Assembly (NCBI RefSeq): GCF_007994075.1
Contig: NZ_VIWU01000001.1
Coordinates: 1,674,001-1,738,000, forward strand
Length of the DNA: 64,000 nucleotides
Origin: Pseudonocardia hierapolitana
Lineage (GTDB): Bacteria; Actinomycetota; Actinomycetes; Mycobacteriales; Pseudonocardiaceae
Reading direction: 5' to 3'
In this document: piece after piece, positions 15,991 to 25,812 of the stretch
How the letters are laid out: each line of letters starts with the position of its first letter
Position numbering within the stretch: the stretch's first letter is position 1
Notes under the pieces: generated by a model
The model's database searches: none
The model's input: the letters and a program-made list of their open reading frames with translations, nothing else
Told to the model about the DNA's origin: nothing
Program-made: the position numbers and the translations under genes

Positions 15991-18906
15991 ATGCTGTTCC
16001 GGGTGCTGGGCCCGCTCGAGGTCGAGGCTGACACGGGCCCCGTCGCGTTGACGGGGGCCCGGTCGCGCGCGCTGCTCACCGCGCTCCTGCTGCAGCCTGG
16101 CACCGTCGTGCCGGCACACCGGCTGATCGCCGCGCTGTGGGGCGAGCGGCTGCCGGAGGACGCGTCCAACGCCCTGCACCAGGTGGTCGGCCGCCTGCGC
16201 AGGCAGCTGGGGGACGATGTCGTGGCCACCGGTCCCGCCGGCTACCGCCTGGCGCGCGACCCGGCAGCCGTCGACGCCGAACGCTTCGAGGCCGACTACC
16301 GGGCCGCGCGACGGATCGCACCCGAGGACCCGGCGGCGGCCGAGGCGCTGCTGGACAGGGCACTCGGGCTGTGGCGAGGACCGGCCTACGGCGAGTTCGC
16401 CGACGGGTTCGCCCGCGCGCCCGCGGCGAGACTCGAGGAGCTGCGAATCGCGGCGCTCGAGGACCGGGTGGCCCTCCTGCTCCGGCGGGGCGACTCCGGG
16501 GCCGTCTCCCGGGCCCGGGACCTGACGGCGCAGGAGCCGCTGCGCGAGCGGCCGGTCGAGCTGCTCATGCGCGCCCTGCACGCGGGCGGGCGGACGGCCG
16601 AGGCGCTCGACGTATACCGCCGGCACCGGGAGCTCCTCGCCGCCGAGCTCGGGCTGGATCCCGCGCCCGGCCTCCGCGAGCTGGAGAGCGCCCTCCTGCG
16701 CGGCGCCGTCCGCGCGCCGGCGCCCCCGCCGGCACCACCACCCACAGCGACGCGACCACCGCGCCGCGACCTGCCCTGGCGGCCGGGCCCGCTGCTGGGC
16801 CGCGAACGCGATCTGCACCTCCTCGTCGGGTGCCTGGCGAAGCAGCGGCTCGTCACGCTGGTCGGACCCGGTGGCGTGGGAAAGACGCGGCTCGCCTTGG
16901 AGGCGGCCCACCGGCTCGCCGTCGACCGCCAGGTGTGGTGGGCCGACCTCGTCACGGTCAGCCCCCAGCGCGTGTCCGACGCACTGGCCGAGGCCGCCGG
17001 GATCGAGGTCCCGCGCTCCGCGGACCCGGCGGGCTCCTTGTGCGCGGCTCTCGCCGGACACCGCGGCGTGCTGTGCCTCGACAACGCCGAGCACCTCCTG
17101 CAGACCCTCGCGCCCGTGGTCGAGCGTCTCGCCGACGCTGCCCCGGACCTGGCCATCCTCGCCACCAGCCGCGAACGGATCGCCGTCGCGCCGGAGCACG
17201 TGCACCTCCTGGCCCCGCTGCCGCTCCCCGCGGACGACGACCGGGACAACCCGGCGGTGCGGCTGTTCGTCGACCGCACCCCTGGGTTGGAGGCGGCGTC
17301 GCTGTCCGACGACGACGTCCGCGTCGTCTCCGGGCTGTGCCGCCGGCTCGACGGGCTGCCGCTCGCCATCGAGCTCGGCGCGGCGCGGGCGGCCACGTTC
17401 GGCCTGCACGAGCTCGCCGCCCGCCTCGACGAGCGGCTCGAGCTGCTGGCCGGGGCACGCCGCACGGCCGCGGCGCGCCACCGCACGCTCCGCGCCCTCG
17501 TCGACTGGTCGTACGGCCTGCTCACCGAGGACGAGGCACGACTCTTCACCCGGCTCGCCGTCTTCCCGGGCAGCTTCACCCTCGTCCAGGCCGAAGCCGT
17601 CGGCGCCGACGAGCGAACCGCGGCCCGATCCGTTCCGGAGCTGCTCGCCCGGCTCGTCGAGCAGTCCCTGGTGCAGTCCGGACAGGGTCGGTTCTGGCTG
17701 CTGGAGACGCTGCGGGTGTACGCCGCCGAGCGGCTCGACCCCGCAGACGCGCACCGGCTGCGCGCCCGGCACGCGGGCGACACCGCCGCGCGCCTGGCCT
17801 CCCTCGCGCCGCAGCTCTCGACCTCCGACGAGCTGGCCGCCGTCGCCGCCATTGCGGCGCTCGGCGCCGACCTGCACGCCGCGTGGAACCACGCAGTGGA
17901 CCACGACCGAGCGCTCGCCGTGCAGCTGGCCGCCGACGTCTACGACTACGCCTACCACCGGCAGCGCCGGGACCTGCTGGAATGGGGTCTTGTGGTGTCC
18001 ACATGGGACGTCGAGCATCCGAAGCTGCCGATCGCCCTCGCGGCGGCCGCGGCGGCAGCCTGGTCGGCCGGGCGCCTCTCGGCCGCTCAGGCGTTCGCCG
18101 ACCGCGCTGCCGCCGACGATGCGCCGAGCGTCGCCCGTGCCGTCAACCAGTGCGCCAACCTCGCCAACTTCGACGGCCGCACCGACGAAGCCGTCGCCCG
18201 GTTCTCCGCGGCCGCGGCGCTGCACCGCGCGGCCGGGGAGTCCGTCCGCGCGCTGGCCTGCGAGATCTCCATCTCGCTCGCGCTGTCCTACTCCGGTCGG
18301 TTCGCCGCTGCGGCCGCGCGGATGCCCGACCTGCTCGAGCGCGCCGATGCCGCCGGCAACCCGAGCACACTGGCCTGGGCACACTTCGTGACGGGCGAGG
18401 CCGAGGTTGATACCGACCAGGCGCGCGCCGCCTACGCCGCCGCGGCCGAGCACGCCGCCCGGGTCGACAACCGGTTGTTCGGCAACCTCGCCCGCACCTC
18501 GACGTTGCGGCTGGCGATCCGCCACGGTCGCGCCGACGTCGCGCTCACCGACGCGAGCCGCGTCGTCGACGAGTGGGAGGACCTTCGCAACGAGGCGGCG
18601 CAATGGTCGGTGCTGCTCATCGTCGCCGTACTCCTCGTGCGCGTCGGTGCCTCGAGGGCCGGGGCCGTGCTCGCCGGGGCGGTGCTCGCCGCCCGCGACC
18701 GCCAGGTCAGCATCGCGCGGGACGGTGCCCTCCTGCATGACGCCATCGAGCGCGTCCGCGACCGGCTCGGAACCGCACCCACCGAGCAGGCACTCGCCGA
18801 GGGCGCTCGACTTCCGGCCGCCACCGCCGTGGCGCACGCCCGCCGGGAGATCCGCACGGCGCTACGGATTCTCGACGCTCCAGGCGCTGCAGTAGCCGAG
18901 GTCTGA
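15991..18906 (+). CDS. AfsR/SARP-family regulator (BTAD, NB-ARC)
   Basis: A 971-residue regulator starting MLFRVLGPLEVEADTGPVAL. It has a winged-helix DNA-binding domain (about 1-90), BTAD (about 95-240), a Pro-rich linker (about 241-260), NB-ARC ATPase with Walker A VGPGGVGKTR (about 291-300) and LCLDNAEHLL (Walker B region), and a C-terminal helical repeat region. It is closely related in layout to the third SARP (54242-57148). It is divergent from the FAD oxidoreductase-lipase operon, its likely target, with three TGTCG repeats on an 11-bp period in between. The signal that frees the ATPase is unknown. Confidence 0.9.
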   Translation: MLFRVLGPLEVEADTGPVALTGARSRALLTALLLQPGTVVPAHRLIAALWGERLPEDASNALHQVVGRLRRQLGDDVVATGPAGYRLARDPAAVDAERFEADYRAARRIAPEDPAAAEALLDRALGLWRGPAYGEFADGFARAPAARLEELRIAALEDRVALLLRRGDSGAVSRARDLTAQEPLRERPVELLMRALHAGGRTAEALDVYRRHRELLAAELGLDPAPGLRELESALLRGAVRAPAPPPAPPPTATRPPRRDLPWRPGPLLGRERDLHLLVGCLAKQRLVTLVGPGGVGKTRLALEAAHRLAVDRQVWWADLVTVSPQRVSDALAEAAGIEVPRSADPAGSLCAALAGHRGVLCLDNAEHLLQTLAPVVERLADAAPDLAILATSRERIAVAPEHVHLLAPLPLPADDDRDNPAVRLFVDRTPGLEAASLSDDDVRVVSGLCRRLDGLPLAIELGAARAATFGLHELAARLDERLELLAGARRTAAARHRTLRALVDWSYGLLTEDEARLFTRLAVFPGSFTLVQAEAVGADERTAARSVPELLARLVEQSLVQSGQGRFWLLETLRVYAAERLDPADAHRLRARHAGDTAARLASLAPQLSTSDELAAVAAIAALGADLHAAWNHAVDHDRALAVQLAADVYDYAYHRQRRDLLEWGLVVSTWDVEHPKLPIALAAAAAAAWSAGRLSAAQAFADRAAADDAPSVARAVNQCANLANFDGRTDEAVARFSAAAALHRAAGESVRALACEISISLALSYSGRFAAAAARMPDLLERADAAGNPSTLAWAHFVTGEAEVDTDQARAAYAAAAEHAARVDNRLFGNLARTSTLRLAIRHGRADVALTDASRVVDEWEDLRNEAAQWSVLLIVAVLLVRVGASRAGAVLAGAVLAARDRQVSIARDGALLHDAIERVRDRLGTAPTEQALAEGARLPAATAVAHARREIRTALRILDAPGAAVAEV

Positions 18907-18944
18907 CGAGTCCAGCGGCATCGATGATGCGGCCGCGCCGCAAC

Positions 18945-18961
18945 CCGAGGCCGGTCCTCGG
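18945..18961. terminator. Short hairpin between convergent SARP and kinase genes
   Basis: CCGAGG (18945-18950), loop CCGGT, CCTCGG (18956-18961), inside the 91-bp gap between two convergent genes. Short stem, so only moderate support. Confidence 0.4.
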
Positions 18962-18997
18962 CCACCGGGACGACGGCGGCTGTTCCTGATCCGGCTC

Positions 18998-20218
18998 TCA
19001 CGCCTCCGGCCACGGCACGTCGACGAACACCTCGGTTCCGGCCACCGGGCCGGGGAGGAGCCTGAGGGTGCCGCCCGCTGCCTCGACGCGCAGCGTGTGC
19101 GAGGTGAGCCCGATGTGGCCGAGCTGCGCGCTGCGCTGCACCGCGCCGTCCGGGATGCCGACGCCGTCGTCGGTCACGGTGAGCCGCGCTCGGCTGCCGA
19201 CGTGGGCGAGTGCGACCGTCACCGACCGGGCGGCCGCATGCTTGGTGACGTTGGAGAGCAGCTCGCGAGCCGTGCGGTAGAGCAGGGCGTCGGCGGGGGT
19301 GCGCACGTCGTCGGGCCAGTTGCGGACGTCGACGTCGACGGAGAACCCGCCGCGTGCGCCTGCGTTGCGGGCGAGCTCGCGCAGGGCGGCCGGCAGCCCG
19401 GCCCGGTCGAGCACGGCCGGGTGCAGTTCGGCCACGGTTGAGCGCAGGAGCTGAGAGGACTCGGTCAGCGCGTGCTCGACGCGGGTGAACGCGGCCTGGT
19501 CGCCGGTCTCGCGGGCCTCGTCGAGGTCCTGGCGCGCGGCGAGCACGTACTGCAGCGCGCCGTCGTGCAGCTGTTCGGAGAGAAACCGGCGTTCGCGTTG
19601 CTCGATGTCGGTCAGCTCGGCGAGCAGGTGGGTGCGATCGCGCACGAGCGCGCCGATCGTGCGCACCCGCGAGCGCTGGATCCGCGACAGGCCGACGCAG
19701 CCGAGGCCGACCCCCGCCAGCACCAGGGTGCGCAGCAGCAGCGACGACCACGGTTCCTCGTTGGCGACGCGGGTCACGATCCCCGCCGCCAGGTACACCA
19801 GCACGGTCGGTACGACCACGGCTGTGCAGACCCGCAGCCGCAGCTGTGTCGCGGCCATCACGGGGATGAGAAGGAACCCGGCCTCGAGCACGTCGGAGGT
19901 CCAGCTCTGCGGCGTCGCGAGCCCGGTCAGCAGGGTGAGCACGGCCAGCACCGCGAGGTCGACGAACTGGGCCAGCCACGCCATGCGCACCGCGGACGGG
20001 GCGCCGTTCCGGATCCAGACCGTGACGGCGAGCACCGAGAGCGCGTATCCCGCGACGACGATGGCGCAGGCCAGGGCGTACCGCTCGGGTGGGACGGCGA
20101 CGATGGTCAGGACCATGAAGGCCAGCAGCACCAGCCGCAGCCACGACTGCAGCACCAGCCCGCGACGGGCGTGCTGGAGGACGACGGCGGCTACCTCGGG
20201 TGCGCTGGATGCGGGCAC
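18998..20218 (-). CDS. Sensor histidine kinase (NarL-system type)
   Basis: A 406-residue kinase with about 5-6 N-terminal membrane segments (for example LVLLAFMVLTIVAVPPERYA). A dimerisation domain follows with RRFLSEQLHDGALQYVLAAR, where the His of LHDGALQ is the phosphorylation site. The ATPase domain has TARELLSNVTKHAAAR (N box) and VTDDGVGIPDGAV (G1). The GTG start is 20216-20218. It is divergent from the response regulator at 20293, separated by 74 bp, and the two are almost certainly partners. The signal is unknown. Confidence 0.9.
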   Translation of the reverse strand: MPASSAPEVAAVVLQHARRGLVLQSWLRLVLLAFMVLTIVAVPPERYALACAIVVAGYALSVLAVTVWIRNGAPSAVRMAWLAQFVDLAVLAVLTLLTGLATPQSWTSDVLEAGFLLIPVMAATQLRLRVCTAVVVPTVLVYLAAGIVTRVANEEPWSSLLLRTLVLAGVGLGCVGLSRIQRSRVRTIGALVRDRTHLLAELTDIEQRERRFLSEQLHDGALQYVLAARQDLDEARETGDQAAFTRVEHALTESSQLLRSTVAELHPAVLDRAGLPAALRELARNAGARGGFSVDVDVRNWPDDVRTPADALLYRTARELLSNVTKHAAARSVTVALAHVGSRARLTVTDDGVGIPDGAVQRSAQLGHIGLTSHTLRVEAAGGTLRLLPGPVAGTEVFVDVPWPEA

Positions 20219-20292
20219 GGCGACCTCCGGGGGTGCGCACGGCCTGCCAATGGTGGCACCGGATCCGGTCCCGCGTCCCTATCCTGACCGCG

Positions 20293-20940
20293 ATGGATTC
20301 GACCGACTCCCCGGTGCGGGTGGTCGTCGCCGACGACCACCCGTTCTTCCGCGACGGCGTCACCCGCGGGCTCACCATGAGCGGCCGGATCCGCGTGGTC
20401 GCCGAGGCCGAGGACGGCAGGGCGGCCCTCGAAGCGATCCGGACCGAGCGACCCGACGTCGCCCTCGTCGACTACGAGATGCCCGGCGTCGACGGGTTGG
20501 GCGTGGTTCGCGCGACCGTCCGTGACCAGCTCCCGACGCGTGTCCTGCTGCTGTCGGCGCACACGGACGGCCCGGTGGTGTTCCAGGCGCTCCAGGAGGG
20601 TGCGGCCGGGTACCTGTCGAAGGACGCCCGCCGATCGGAGATCGTCGAGGCCGTGCTGGACGTCGCGCGGGGCCGCACGGTGGTCCCCGCGGAGATGGCC
20701 GCGGGGCTCGCGGGTGAGATCCGGATGCGCGCGCAGACGCAGGGGCCGGTGCTCAGCGAGCGGGAAAAGCAGGTCCTGCAGGGCTTCGCCCGAGGGCTGT
20801 CGATGCCGCAGGTCGCGGCGGAGCTCTTCATCGGGGTGAGCACCGTCAAGACCCACACCCAGCGCCTGTACGAGAAGCTCGGTGTCTCGGAGAGGGCGGC
20901 CGCCGTGGCCGAGGCGATGCGCCGCGGGCTGCTGGAGTAG
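20293..20940 (+). CDS. NarL/LuxR-family response regulator
   Basis: A 215-residue regulator beginning MDSTDSPVRVVVADDHPFFR. The receiver carries ADDHPFF, phospho-acceptor Asp in VALVDYEMPGVDG, a switch Ser in LLLSAHTDG and Lys in YLSKDARR. The C-terminal LuxR helix-turn-helix is LSEREKQVLQGFARGLSMPQ plus VSTVKTHTQRLYEKL. It is divergent from its presumed kinase. Targets are not evident; a convergent cell-wall-type protein follows a terminator hairpin. Confidence 0.92.
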   Translation: MDSTDSPVRVVVADDHPFFRDGVTRGLTMSGRIRVVAEAEDGRAALEAIRTERPDVALVDYEMPGVDGLGVVRATVRDQLPTRVLLLSAHTDGPVVFQALQEGAAGYLSKDARRSEIVEAVLDVARGRTVVPAEMAAGLAGEIRMRAQTQGPVLSEREKQVLQGFARGLSMPQVAAELFIGVSTVKTHTQRLYEKLGVSERAAAVAEAMRRGLLE

Positions 20941-20951
20941 CGCATGGCCGA

Positions 20952-20977
20952 GGCCCGCGCCGTCTCCGGTGCGGGCC
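20952..20977. terminator. Hairpin between convergent genes
   Basis: GGCCCGCGCCG (20952-20962) pairs with CGGTGCGGGCC (20967-20977), one G-U pair, loop TCTC. It lies in the 56-bp convergent gap after the response regulator. Confidence 0.6.
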
Positions 20978-20996
20978 AGTGGTCGGGGATGGCCGG

Positions 20997-21533
20997 TCAG
21001 GACCCCATCTGGTTGTTGCCGTGCGCGAGGAACTGGACCAACGCCTGCTCGGTCGCGGCGTTCATGGTGCCCGTCTGCGGCAGGCCGGCGTCGCGCTGCA
21101 GGTAGGTGATGGCCTGCGTGGTCTGGCTGTTCATGACCCCGCTGACCGGGCCCTCGTAGTAGTTGAGCTGGCCGAGCTCCCGTTGCAGTGTCGAGACCGC
21201 GGCGGAGGGAGCCGGCGGCTTCGGCGGCGCGGGCGGGTTCGGGACCACGTGGTGGTGAGCGGGAGCACCCGCGGGCGCGGACGGGACCTCGACGTGTCCG
21301 CTGCTCGGCGTGAACCCGGCGGAGTAGCCGCTGCCCTGGTCGGCGGACGAGGGGCTCGACGGGGCTGCGCCGGCGGTCAGGCCGCCGAGACCCAGCACGA
21401 GGCCCGCGGTGACGGCCGCGCCGACGACGGCGCACCCGACGGCGATCCCCACGGTGCGGGCGCCGGAGCTGCGCCGCTCGGGCTGCTGGACGGGCTGCTG
21501 GACGTCGGTGGCTGTGGTGGTCGTGGTGTTCAT
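20997..21533 (-). CDS. Membrane-anchored peptidoglycan-binding domain protein
   Basis: A 178-residue protein with a short cytosolic N-terminus (MNTTTTTATDVQQPVQQPER), one membrane segment (about residues 27-55, VGIAVGCAVVGAAVTAGLVL), a Pro/Ala/Ser-rich linker (about 60-110, PNPPAPPKPPAPS), and a C-terminal PG_binding_1 domain (about 111-170, LQRELGQLNYYEGPVSGVMN). It is probably exported and tethered, touching the cell wall. It has no catalytic domain. It stands alone, convergent to the response regulator. Confidence 0.85.
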   Translation of the reverse strand: MNTTTTTATDVQQPVQQPERRSSGARTVGIAVGCAVVGAAVTAGLVLGLGGLTAGAAPSSPSSADQGSGYSAGFTPSSGHVEVPSAPAGAPAHHHVVPNPPAPPKPPAPSAAVSTLQRELGQLNYYEGPVSGVMNSQTTQAITYLQRDAGLPQTGTMNAATEQALVQFLAHGNNQMGS

Positions 21534-21673
21534 GATGATCTCCTGGATGCTTTCTCCCGGGGCGCTTCCCCGATGCCTCTACGGTGCCGCTCACGCGGCG
21601 CGCGCACCGTCCACCGGGCAGGCCATGCCGAGGTTGAAGCCGGTGTCCACCGACGGGGGGACGCGCGTGTCGG

Positions 21674-22411
21674 CTACAGCGGCGTCCGGCCGCGATCCGC
21701 GGGTGCGGGCGTACCGGCGAAGATGTCGACGAGCCGGTCCCAGCGGGTCTGCCGGCCGGATGGGAACCTGCGGCGCGCACGCGCCATGCGGCGGTCGTCG
21801 TAGCGGCTGCGCGCCCAGGGTGACGTCGGCCGGGCCAGCCGCAGGGCCGCGACCAGCGCCAGGAACGGGACGAACACACCGACCACCCCCAGCACCGGGC
21901 GGCCCTTGAGGATCGCGACGAGCGCGAACACGAGGTTCCCGACGACTCCGACCGCCGTCACCGACGCGCTGCCCCCCGAGTCGTCCCCGAACGGGTTGAC
22001 CCCCACCACCAGCAGCACCCCGACGATCATCGCGACGAGCACGGCGTCCACCGAGCTGCGACCCTGCCGCTCCCAGTACACGTCCTCGAGGTGCAGCCAG
22101 AGCGCGAACTCGTCGAGGGTGAGCGCGGCGCCCATCCCGAACAGGACGGCCAGCAGGTCCGACCACGGGGTTGCGGGCCGGTAGGTGAACTCGGCCGTTC
22201 CGGCGCCGAGGAGCAGGAAGATCCCGTACACCTGGTGGTGCACGTGCACGCCCCCGAACTTCGCGTTCCGGAACGGCCCGCGACCCGTCCTGATCGCGCG
22301 GGTGATCGCCCTCGTCGCGAGGAACGTGACCAGGAACGAGGCCAGCATCCAGCCCACGAGCGCCCGACGCCGGGTCAGCTCGGGAAGCAGGTCGATCAAG
22401 GTGCCGGACAT
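21674..22411 (-). CDS. Multi-pass integral membrane protein, unknown function
   Basis: A 245-residue protein with about 6 hydrophobic segments (for example LVGWMLASFLVTFLATRAIT, SSVDAVLVAMIVGVLLVVGV and VLGVVGVFVPFLALVAALRL). A short motif GGVHVHHQVYGIFLLL has His residues at a predicted membrane face, and TLDEFALWLHLEDVYW follows. The C-terminus is basic and cytosolic. I do not recognise a named enzyme family. The ATG at 22409-22411 follows GAGGAGG. Clustered His and acidic residues could bind a metal, but that is inference. Confidence 0.75.
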   Translation of the reverse strand: MSGTLIDLLPELTRRRALVGWMLASFLVTFLATRAITRAIRTGRGPFRNAKFGGVHVHHQVYGIFLLLGAGTAEFTYRPATPWSDLLAVLFGMGAALTLDEFALWLHLEDVYWERQGRSSVDAVLVAMIVGVLLVVGVNPFGDDSGGSASVTAVGVVGNLVFALVAILKGRPVLGVVGVFVPFLALVAALRLARPTSPWARSRYDDRRMARARRRFPSGRQTRWDRLVDIFAGTPAPADRGRTPL

Positions 22412-22524
22412 GGGGCCCGCCTCCTCGAGCTCCGATGCTCGTCCATCTGTCAACCCTGCTGTTGGACGTGGTTGCCGCGCGCCCAGCCGATGCCCTTCCG
22501 CGTCGAGATCGAGTAGGGAAAGGC

Positions 22525-22710
22525 ATGCCGACGAGAACATCGCCGAGCATGACACCGGTCCCCGCCGAGGCGAGCGCACGTGCTGTCGCGCTGGGCCTGC
22601 CCGACGACGGCCGCTTCCTCGCCGTCCTCGTGGACGTCATCGCGGGGCGATGCCGTCGTCGCCGGGGGTGCGGTTGTCGCCGGCGGCCGCTCCGCCGCCT
22701 GGCCGATTGA
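22525..22710 (+). other. Possible short ORF in a 366-bp gap
   Basis: In the gap 22412-22777 the only hint of coding is an ATG at 22525 preceded by AGGGAAAGG. It opens MPTRTSPSMTPVPAEASARA and VALGLPDDGRFLAVLVDVIA, then degenerates into an Arg/Cys-rich tail. It may be a decayed gene end or chance. Nothing else is seen in this gap. Confidence 0.2.
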
Positions 22711-22777
22711 CCTTCCCGGGCCGGCGAGAACGATGACCGACGTCCCTGACTCGAGAGCCACGGGAAGGAGCGGGACG

Positions 22778-23824
22778 ATGGGCGACTACTACTCCGAGGA
22801 GCGACACGGCCCCCACGAGTACTTCGAACTGGGCGACTTCGAGCTGGAGAGCGGGATCACGCTGCCGGGCGCGCGGATCGGCTACAAGACCCACGGGAAG
22901 CTGAACCGGGCCAAGGACAACGCGATCCTCTTCCCGCACATGTGGTCGGGCACGCCCAAGGCGATGGAGATCTTCATCGGCCGCAACCGGCCACTCGACC
23001 CGGACAGGTACTTCATCGTCCTGCCCGGGCAGTTCGCCAACGGCTTCTCGTCGTCGCCCAGCAACACGCCGCCACCATTCAACGGCGGCGCTTTTCCGAA
23101 CGTCAGCATCGGCGACGACGTCCGCGCCCAGCACCGGCTCGTCACGGAGGAGTACGGGATCGAACGCTTGGAGTTGGTGCTCGGCTGGTCGATGGGTGCC
23201 GAGCAGACCTACGAGTGGGCGGTGCGCTACCCGAACATGGTCAAACGCGCGCTCCCCTTCGCCGGAACCGCGAAGACGACTCCGCACGACTACATCTTCG
23301 TCCGCAGCCACGAGGACTCCCTCAAGTCCGACCCGGCCTGGAACGGTGGCTTCTACCGCGATCAGAGCGAGGTCCACGTCGGGCTGCGCCGGCATGCGCA
23401 GATCTGGTCGGTGATGGGACTGTGCCCCGAGTTCTACAGTGCGGAGGCATGGCGGGGCGCAGGGTTCACCTCCCTCGAGGACTTCCTGCGCCGCTTCTGG
23501 GAAGGCTACTTCGCCCCGATGGATCCCAACAACCTGATCTGGATGGGTTGGAAGTGGCGTCACGGAGACGTGAGCCGGCACACCGGCGGGGATCTCGCCG
23601 CCGCGCTCAGCCGGATCACTGCGAGGACCTACGTCGTGCCGTTCTCCCGCGACATGTTCTTCCCGCCCGCCGACTGCGAGGCCGAGCAGAAGCTCATCCC
23701 GAACAGCGAGTTCCGCGTGGTCGACAGCCTGTGGGCGCACTTCGCGATGTTCTGCATGACCGACTCCGACCGGGAGCAGATCGACGCCTGCATCGCCGAC
23801 CTGCTCAAGGACGAGGTTGCCTGA
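22778..23824 (+). CDS. Alpha/beta hydrolase of the homoserine O-acetyltransferase (MetX-like) group
   Basis: A 348-residue protein starting MGDYYSEERHGPHEYFELGD. It has the MetX-like opening (LPGARIGYKTHGKLNRAKDN), the nucleophile elbow LVLGWSMGAEQTYEWAVRYP with Ser in GWSMG, an acid in FSRDMFFPPADCEAEQ and a His in VDSLWAHFAMF. The fold group includes true homoserine acetyltransferases and unassigned hydrolases. The divergent elbow and lack of nearby methionine genes favour an acyltransferase or hydrolase of unknown substrate. The ATG at 22778 has AAGGAG upstream. The gene stands alone. Confidence 0.8.
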   Translation: MGDYYSEERHGPHEYFELGDFELESGITLPGARIGYKTHGKLNRAKDNAILFPHMWSGTPKAMEIFIGRNRPLDPDRYFIVLPGQFANGFSSSPSNTPPPFNGGAFPNVSIGDDVRAQHRLVTEEYGIERLELVLGWSMGAEQTYEWAVRYPNMVKRALPFAGTAKTTPHDYIFVRSHEDSLKSDPAWNGGFYRDQSEVHVGLRRHAQIWSVMGLCPEFYSAEAWRGAGFTSLEDFLRRFWEGYFAPMDPNNLIWMGWKWRHGDVSRHTGGDLAAALSRITARTYVVPFSRDMFFPPADCEAEQKLIPNSEFRVVDSLWAHFAMFCMTDSDREQIDACIADLLKDEVA

Positions 23825-23880
23825 TCGCCCGGCACGAGCCCGGCACCGGGCGTACAGCACACCGTCCCGGGCGGCTCGGT

Positions 23881-23962
23881 GCCGTGGCCGTGGAGCATTC
23901 GGTGCGGTTCTGGACCGAGGCGTTCGGGATGGAGGTGGCCGCGCGCGAGCGCAGGGGCCCGC
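23881..23962 (+). pseudogene. VOC/glyoxalase-like fragment
   Basis: One frame reads AVAVEHSVRFWTEAFGMEVA and ARER, like the first beta-alpha unit of vicinal oxygen chelate proteins. It is about 27 residues, with no start codon or rest of gene, wedged between the MetX-like gene and the decayed SBP gene. Confidence 0.4.
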
Positions 23963-23980
23963 CGCGAGCGCATCAGGCGG

Positions 23981-25675
23981 TCAGCAGGCGTTGCCCGCCG
24001 CGCCGGCGAACCCGGGCTTGTCCCAGTTCGCCGCGTCGGCCGGGGGCGAACCGGGACCGGCGGGCTGCGCCATGTCTGGTTGCCGGGACCAGTGCCCCTC
24101 GTCGACCGTGACCTCCGCGATCTCGAACGTCGTCCGGTACGGCCCGAAGCTGACGTGGTTGTTCACCGCGTACAGCGCCTGCGGCGCACACAGGAACACC
24201 GCGAGCGCATTGTCGAAGCAGTACCGGTCGATGTCCTCGGCGACCCGCACGAGCCGCGCACCGTCGAGCTCCACTGCCATCCGGGCGAACAGCTCGTCGA
24301 ACCCGGGGTCGGGCGGTCCGGCGCGGAAGGCGCCGTCGCGGCCGAAGAACTCCCGGTGCACCGCTGCCGGCGGCGCCTCCGACGACAGGTCGAACCACGC
24401 GTGCACCAGCAGGTCCCACGGCAGGTCGAGCTTCTTCTCCACCAGCGCACGGGATCCGGCGAGCGCGTTCTCCTCGGGGACCCTGATCACCTCGACCGCG
24501 ACGCCGAGGGACCTGCGGAGATCATCACCGATCAGCTGGGCGATCCCGACGAACGCCATGGGTGTCGCGATCCGGATCGGCCGACCGGTGGGCCACCCGC
24601 CCTTCTCGAACAGCCGCTTCGCCTCGTCGGGGTCGTGCGGGTACGGGGTGGCGCCCTCCGGGAAGCCCGAGCACCACGACGGAGTCATGGCCGGGATCTC
24701 GTTGGCGTAGCCCGCCAACCCGTCCTCGACGATCCGCCGGCGGTCGACCGCCAGGTTGAGCGCCTTGCGGACGTCGACGCTGTCGAGCGGGACGTCGGTG
24801 CGACCCCGGTTGATGATGCAGGTCAGCACCCGGTTGGCATCGGCGGTGATCAGCCGCGCGTACTGCGAGGTCCGCACGCGCTCCGCGTCGGCGGGACTGA
24901 CCTCGGTGACGATGTCGACCTCCCCGTCACCGGAGATGCACAGCTCCAACGCCTGCGACGGGGACAGGTCGTTGCGGAACACCGCGCGTTGCACGCGGGG
25001 GCCGCGCTCGGCCCGGTTCCAGTGATCGAGGTTGGCCTCGAGCACCACTTCGGCGGAGCGGTCCTCGGACTCGATCAGCCAGGACGCCGTGTACGGGTTC
25101 GGGGACATGACGGCGTGGCGGGTGAGGATGGACGATGCACCCTGGACCAGGGTGAACGGGCCGGTCCCCCAGGGACCCGGCTCGTCGATCACTCACCAGT
25201 GGCCTTCGCCGGAACCGAACTTCTTGTAGCCGAACCCGGGGGCATCGGGGCCCTTCCAGAACGCCGTGGACGCGATGTGGAAGCCGCGCATCTTCCCCAC
25301 TGCCAGCCCGTCAGGGCCCGGGAAGTGGAACCGGATCGTGTGATCGTCCACGACCTCCGCGACCGACTCCGGCGGGAAGTTCACCCACGTACCCGGCGGG
25401 TGCGGCGCCGCCCAGCGCTGCATCTCGTCGAAGTTGAGCTTGATGGCGTGCGCGGTGACCGGCTCACCGTCCTGGAACCGCACCCCACGGCGGAGCTTCA
25501 GCTCCAGCGTCCTCTCATCACGCCAGTCTGCCGACTCGGCGAGCGCGAACACGGTGCGCCCGTCCTCGTCGATCCGAATCGGCTCCTCCATCGTGTTCCA
25601 GGTGATGAACAACCAGTTCAGCGGTGACGGATCGACGATGTTGATCGTGCCGACCGGCGTCCCTACGGCAACCAT
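23981..25675 (-). pseudogene. ABC transporter substrate-binding protein (SBP_bac_5), split by an in-frame TGA
   Basis: Together the two halves make a family 5 (peptide/nickel-type) solute-binding protein of about 564 residues. The first part runs from [20 protein letters not shown] to KKFGSGEGHW; the second continues in the same frame with VIDEPGPWGTGPFTLVQGAS and ends FAGAAGNAC. The family signature is clear (LKLRRGVRFQDGEPVTAHAI; VRKALNLAVDRRRIVEDGLA). A single TGA at 25193-25195 separates them with no frame change. The start ATG at 25673-25675 has GGGAGG upstream. No typical signal peptide is visible. It lies next to the nitrile hydratase genes on the opposite strand. A nonsense mutation is most likely; readthrough or selenocysteine is possible but unsupported. 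Confidence 0.8.
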
Positions 25676-25812
25676 CACGAGCACCTCCCGGCGAGGAGAC
25701 ACATCACCGTAGACACCGGCCGTCCACAGCACAACCGAGGCCGTTGAATCGATCAATGGGCCTCAATAGCATCGTCCAGCAACTTCGCGGTCTCGACCCG
25801 GAGGAGGGCGCC

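Noticed and set aside
15874..18837. Minus-strand open frame of 987 codons
   Set aside because: Antisense to the second SARP gene; no recognisable domain, low-complexity Gly/Arg/Val content.
25193..25195. Selenocysteine codon in the solute-binding protein
   Set aside because: No selenoprotein of this family is known to me and no clear SECIS hairpin was seen just downstream; a nonsense mutation is simpler. Kept only as an alternative.
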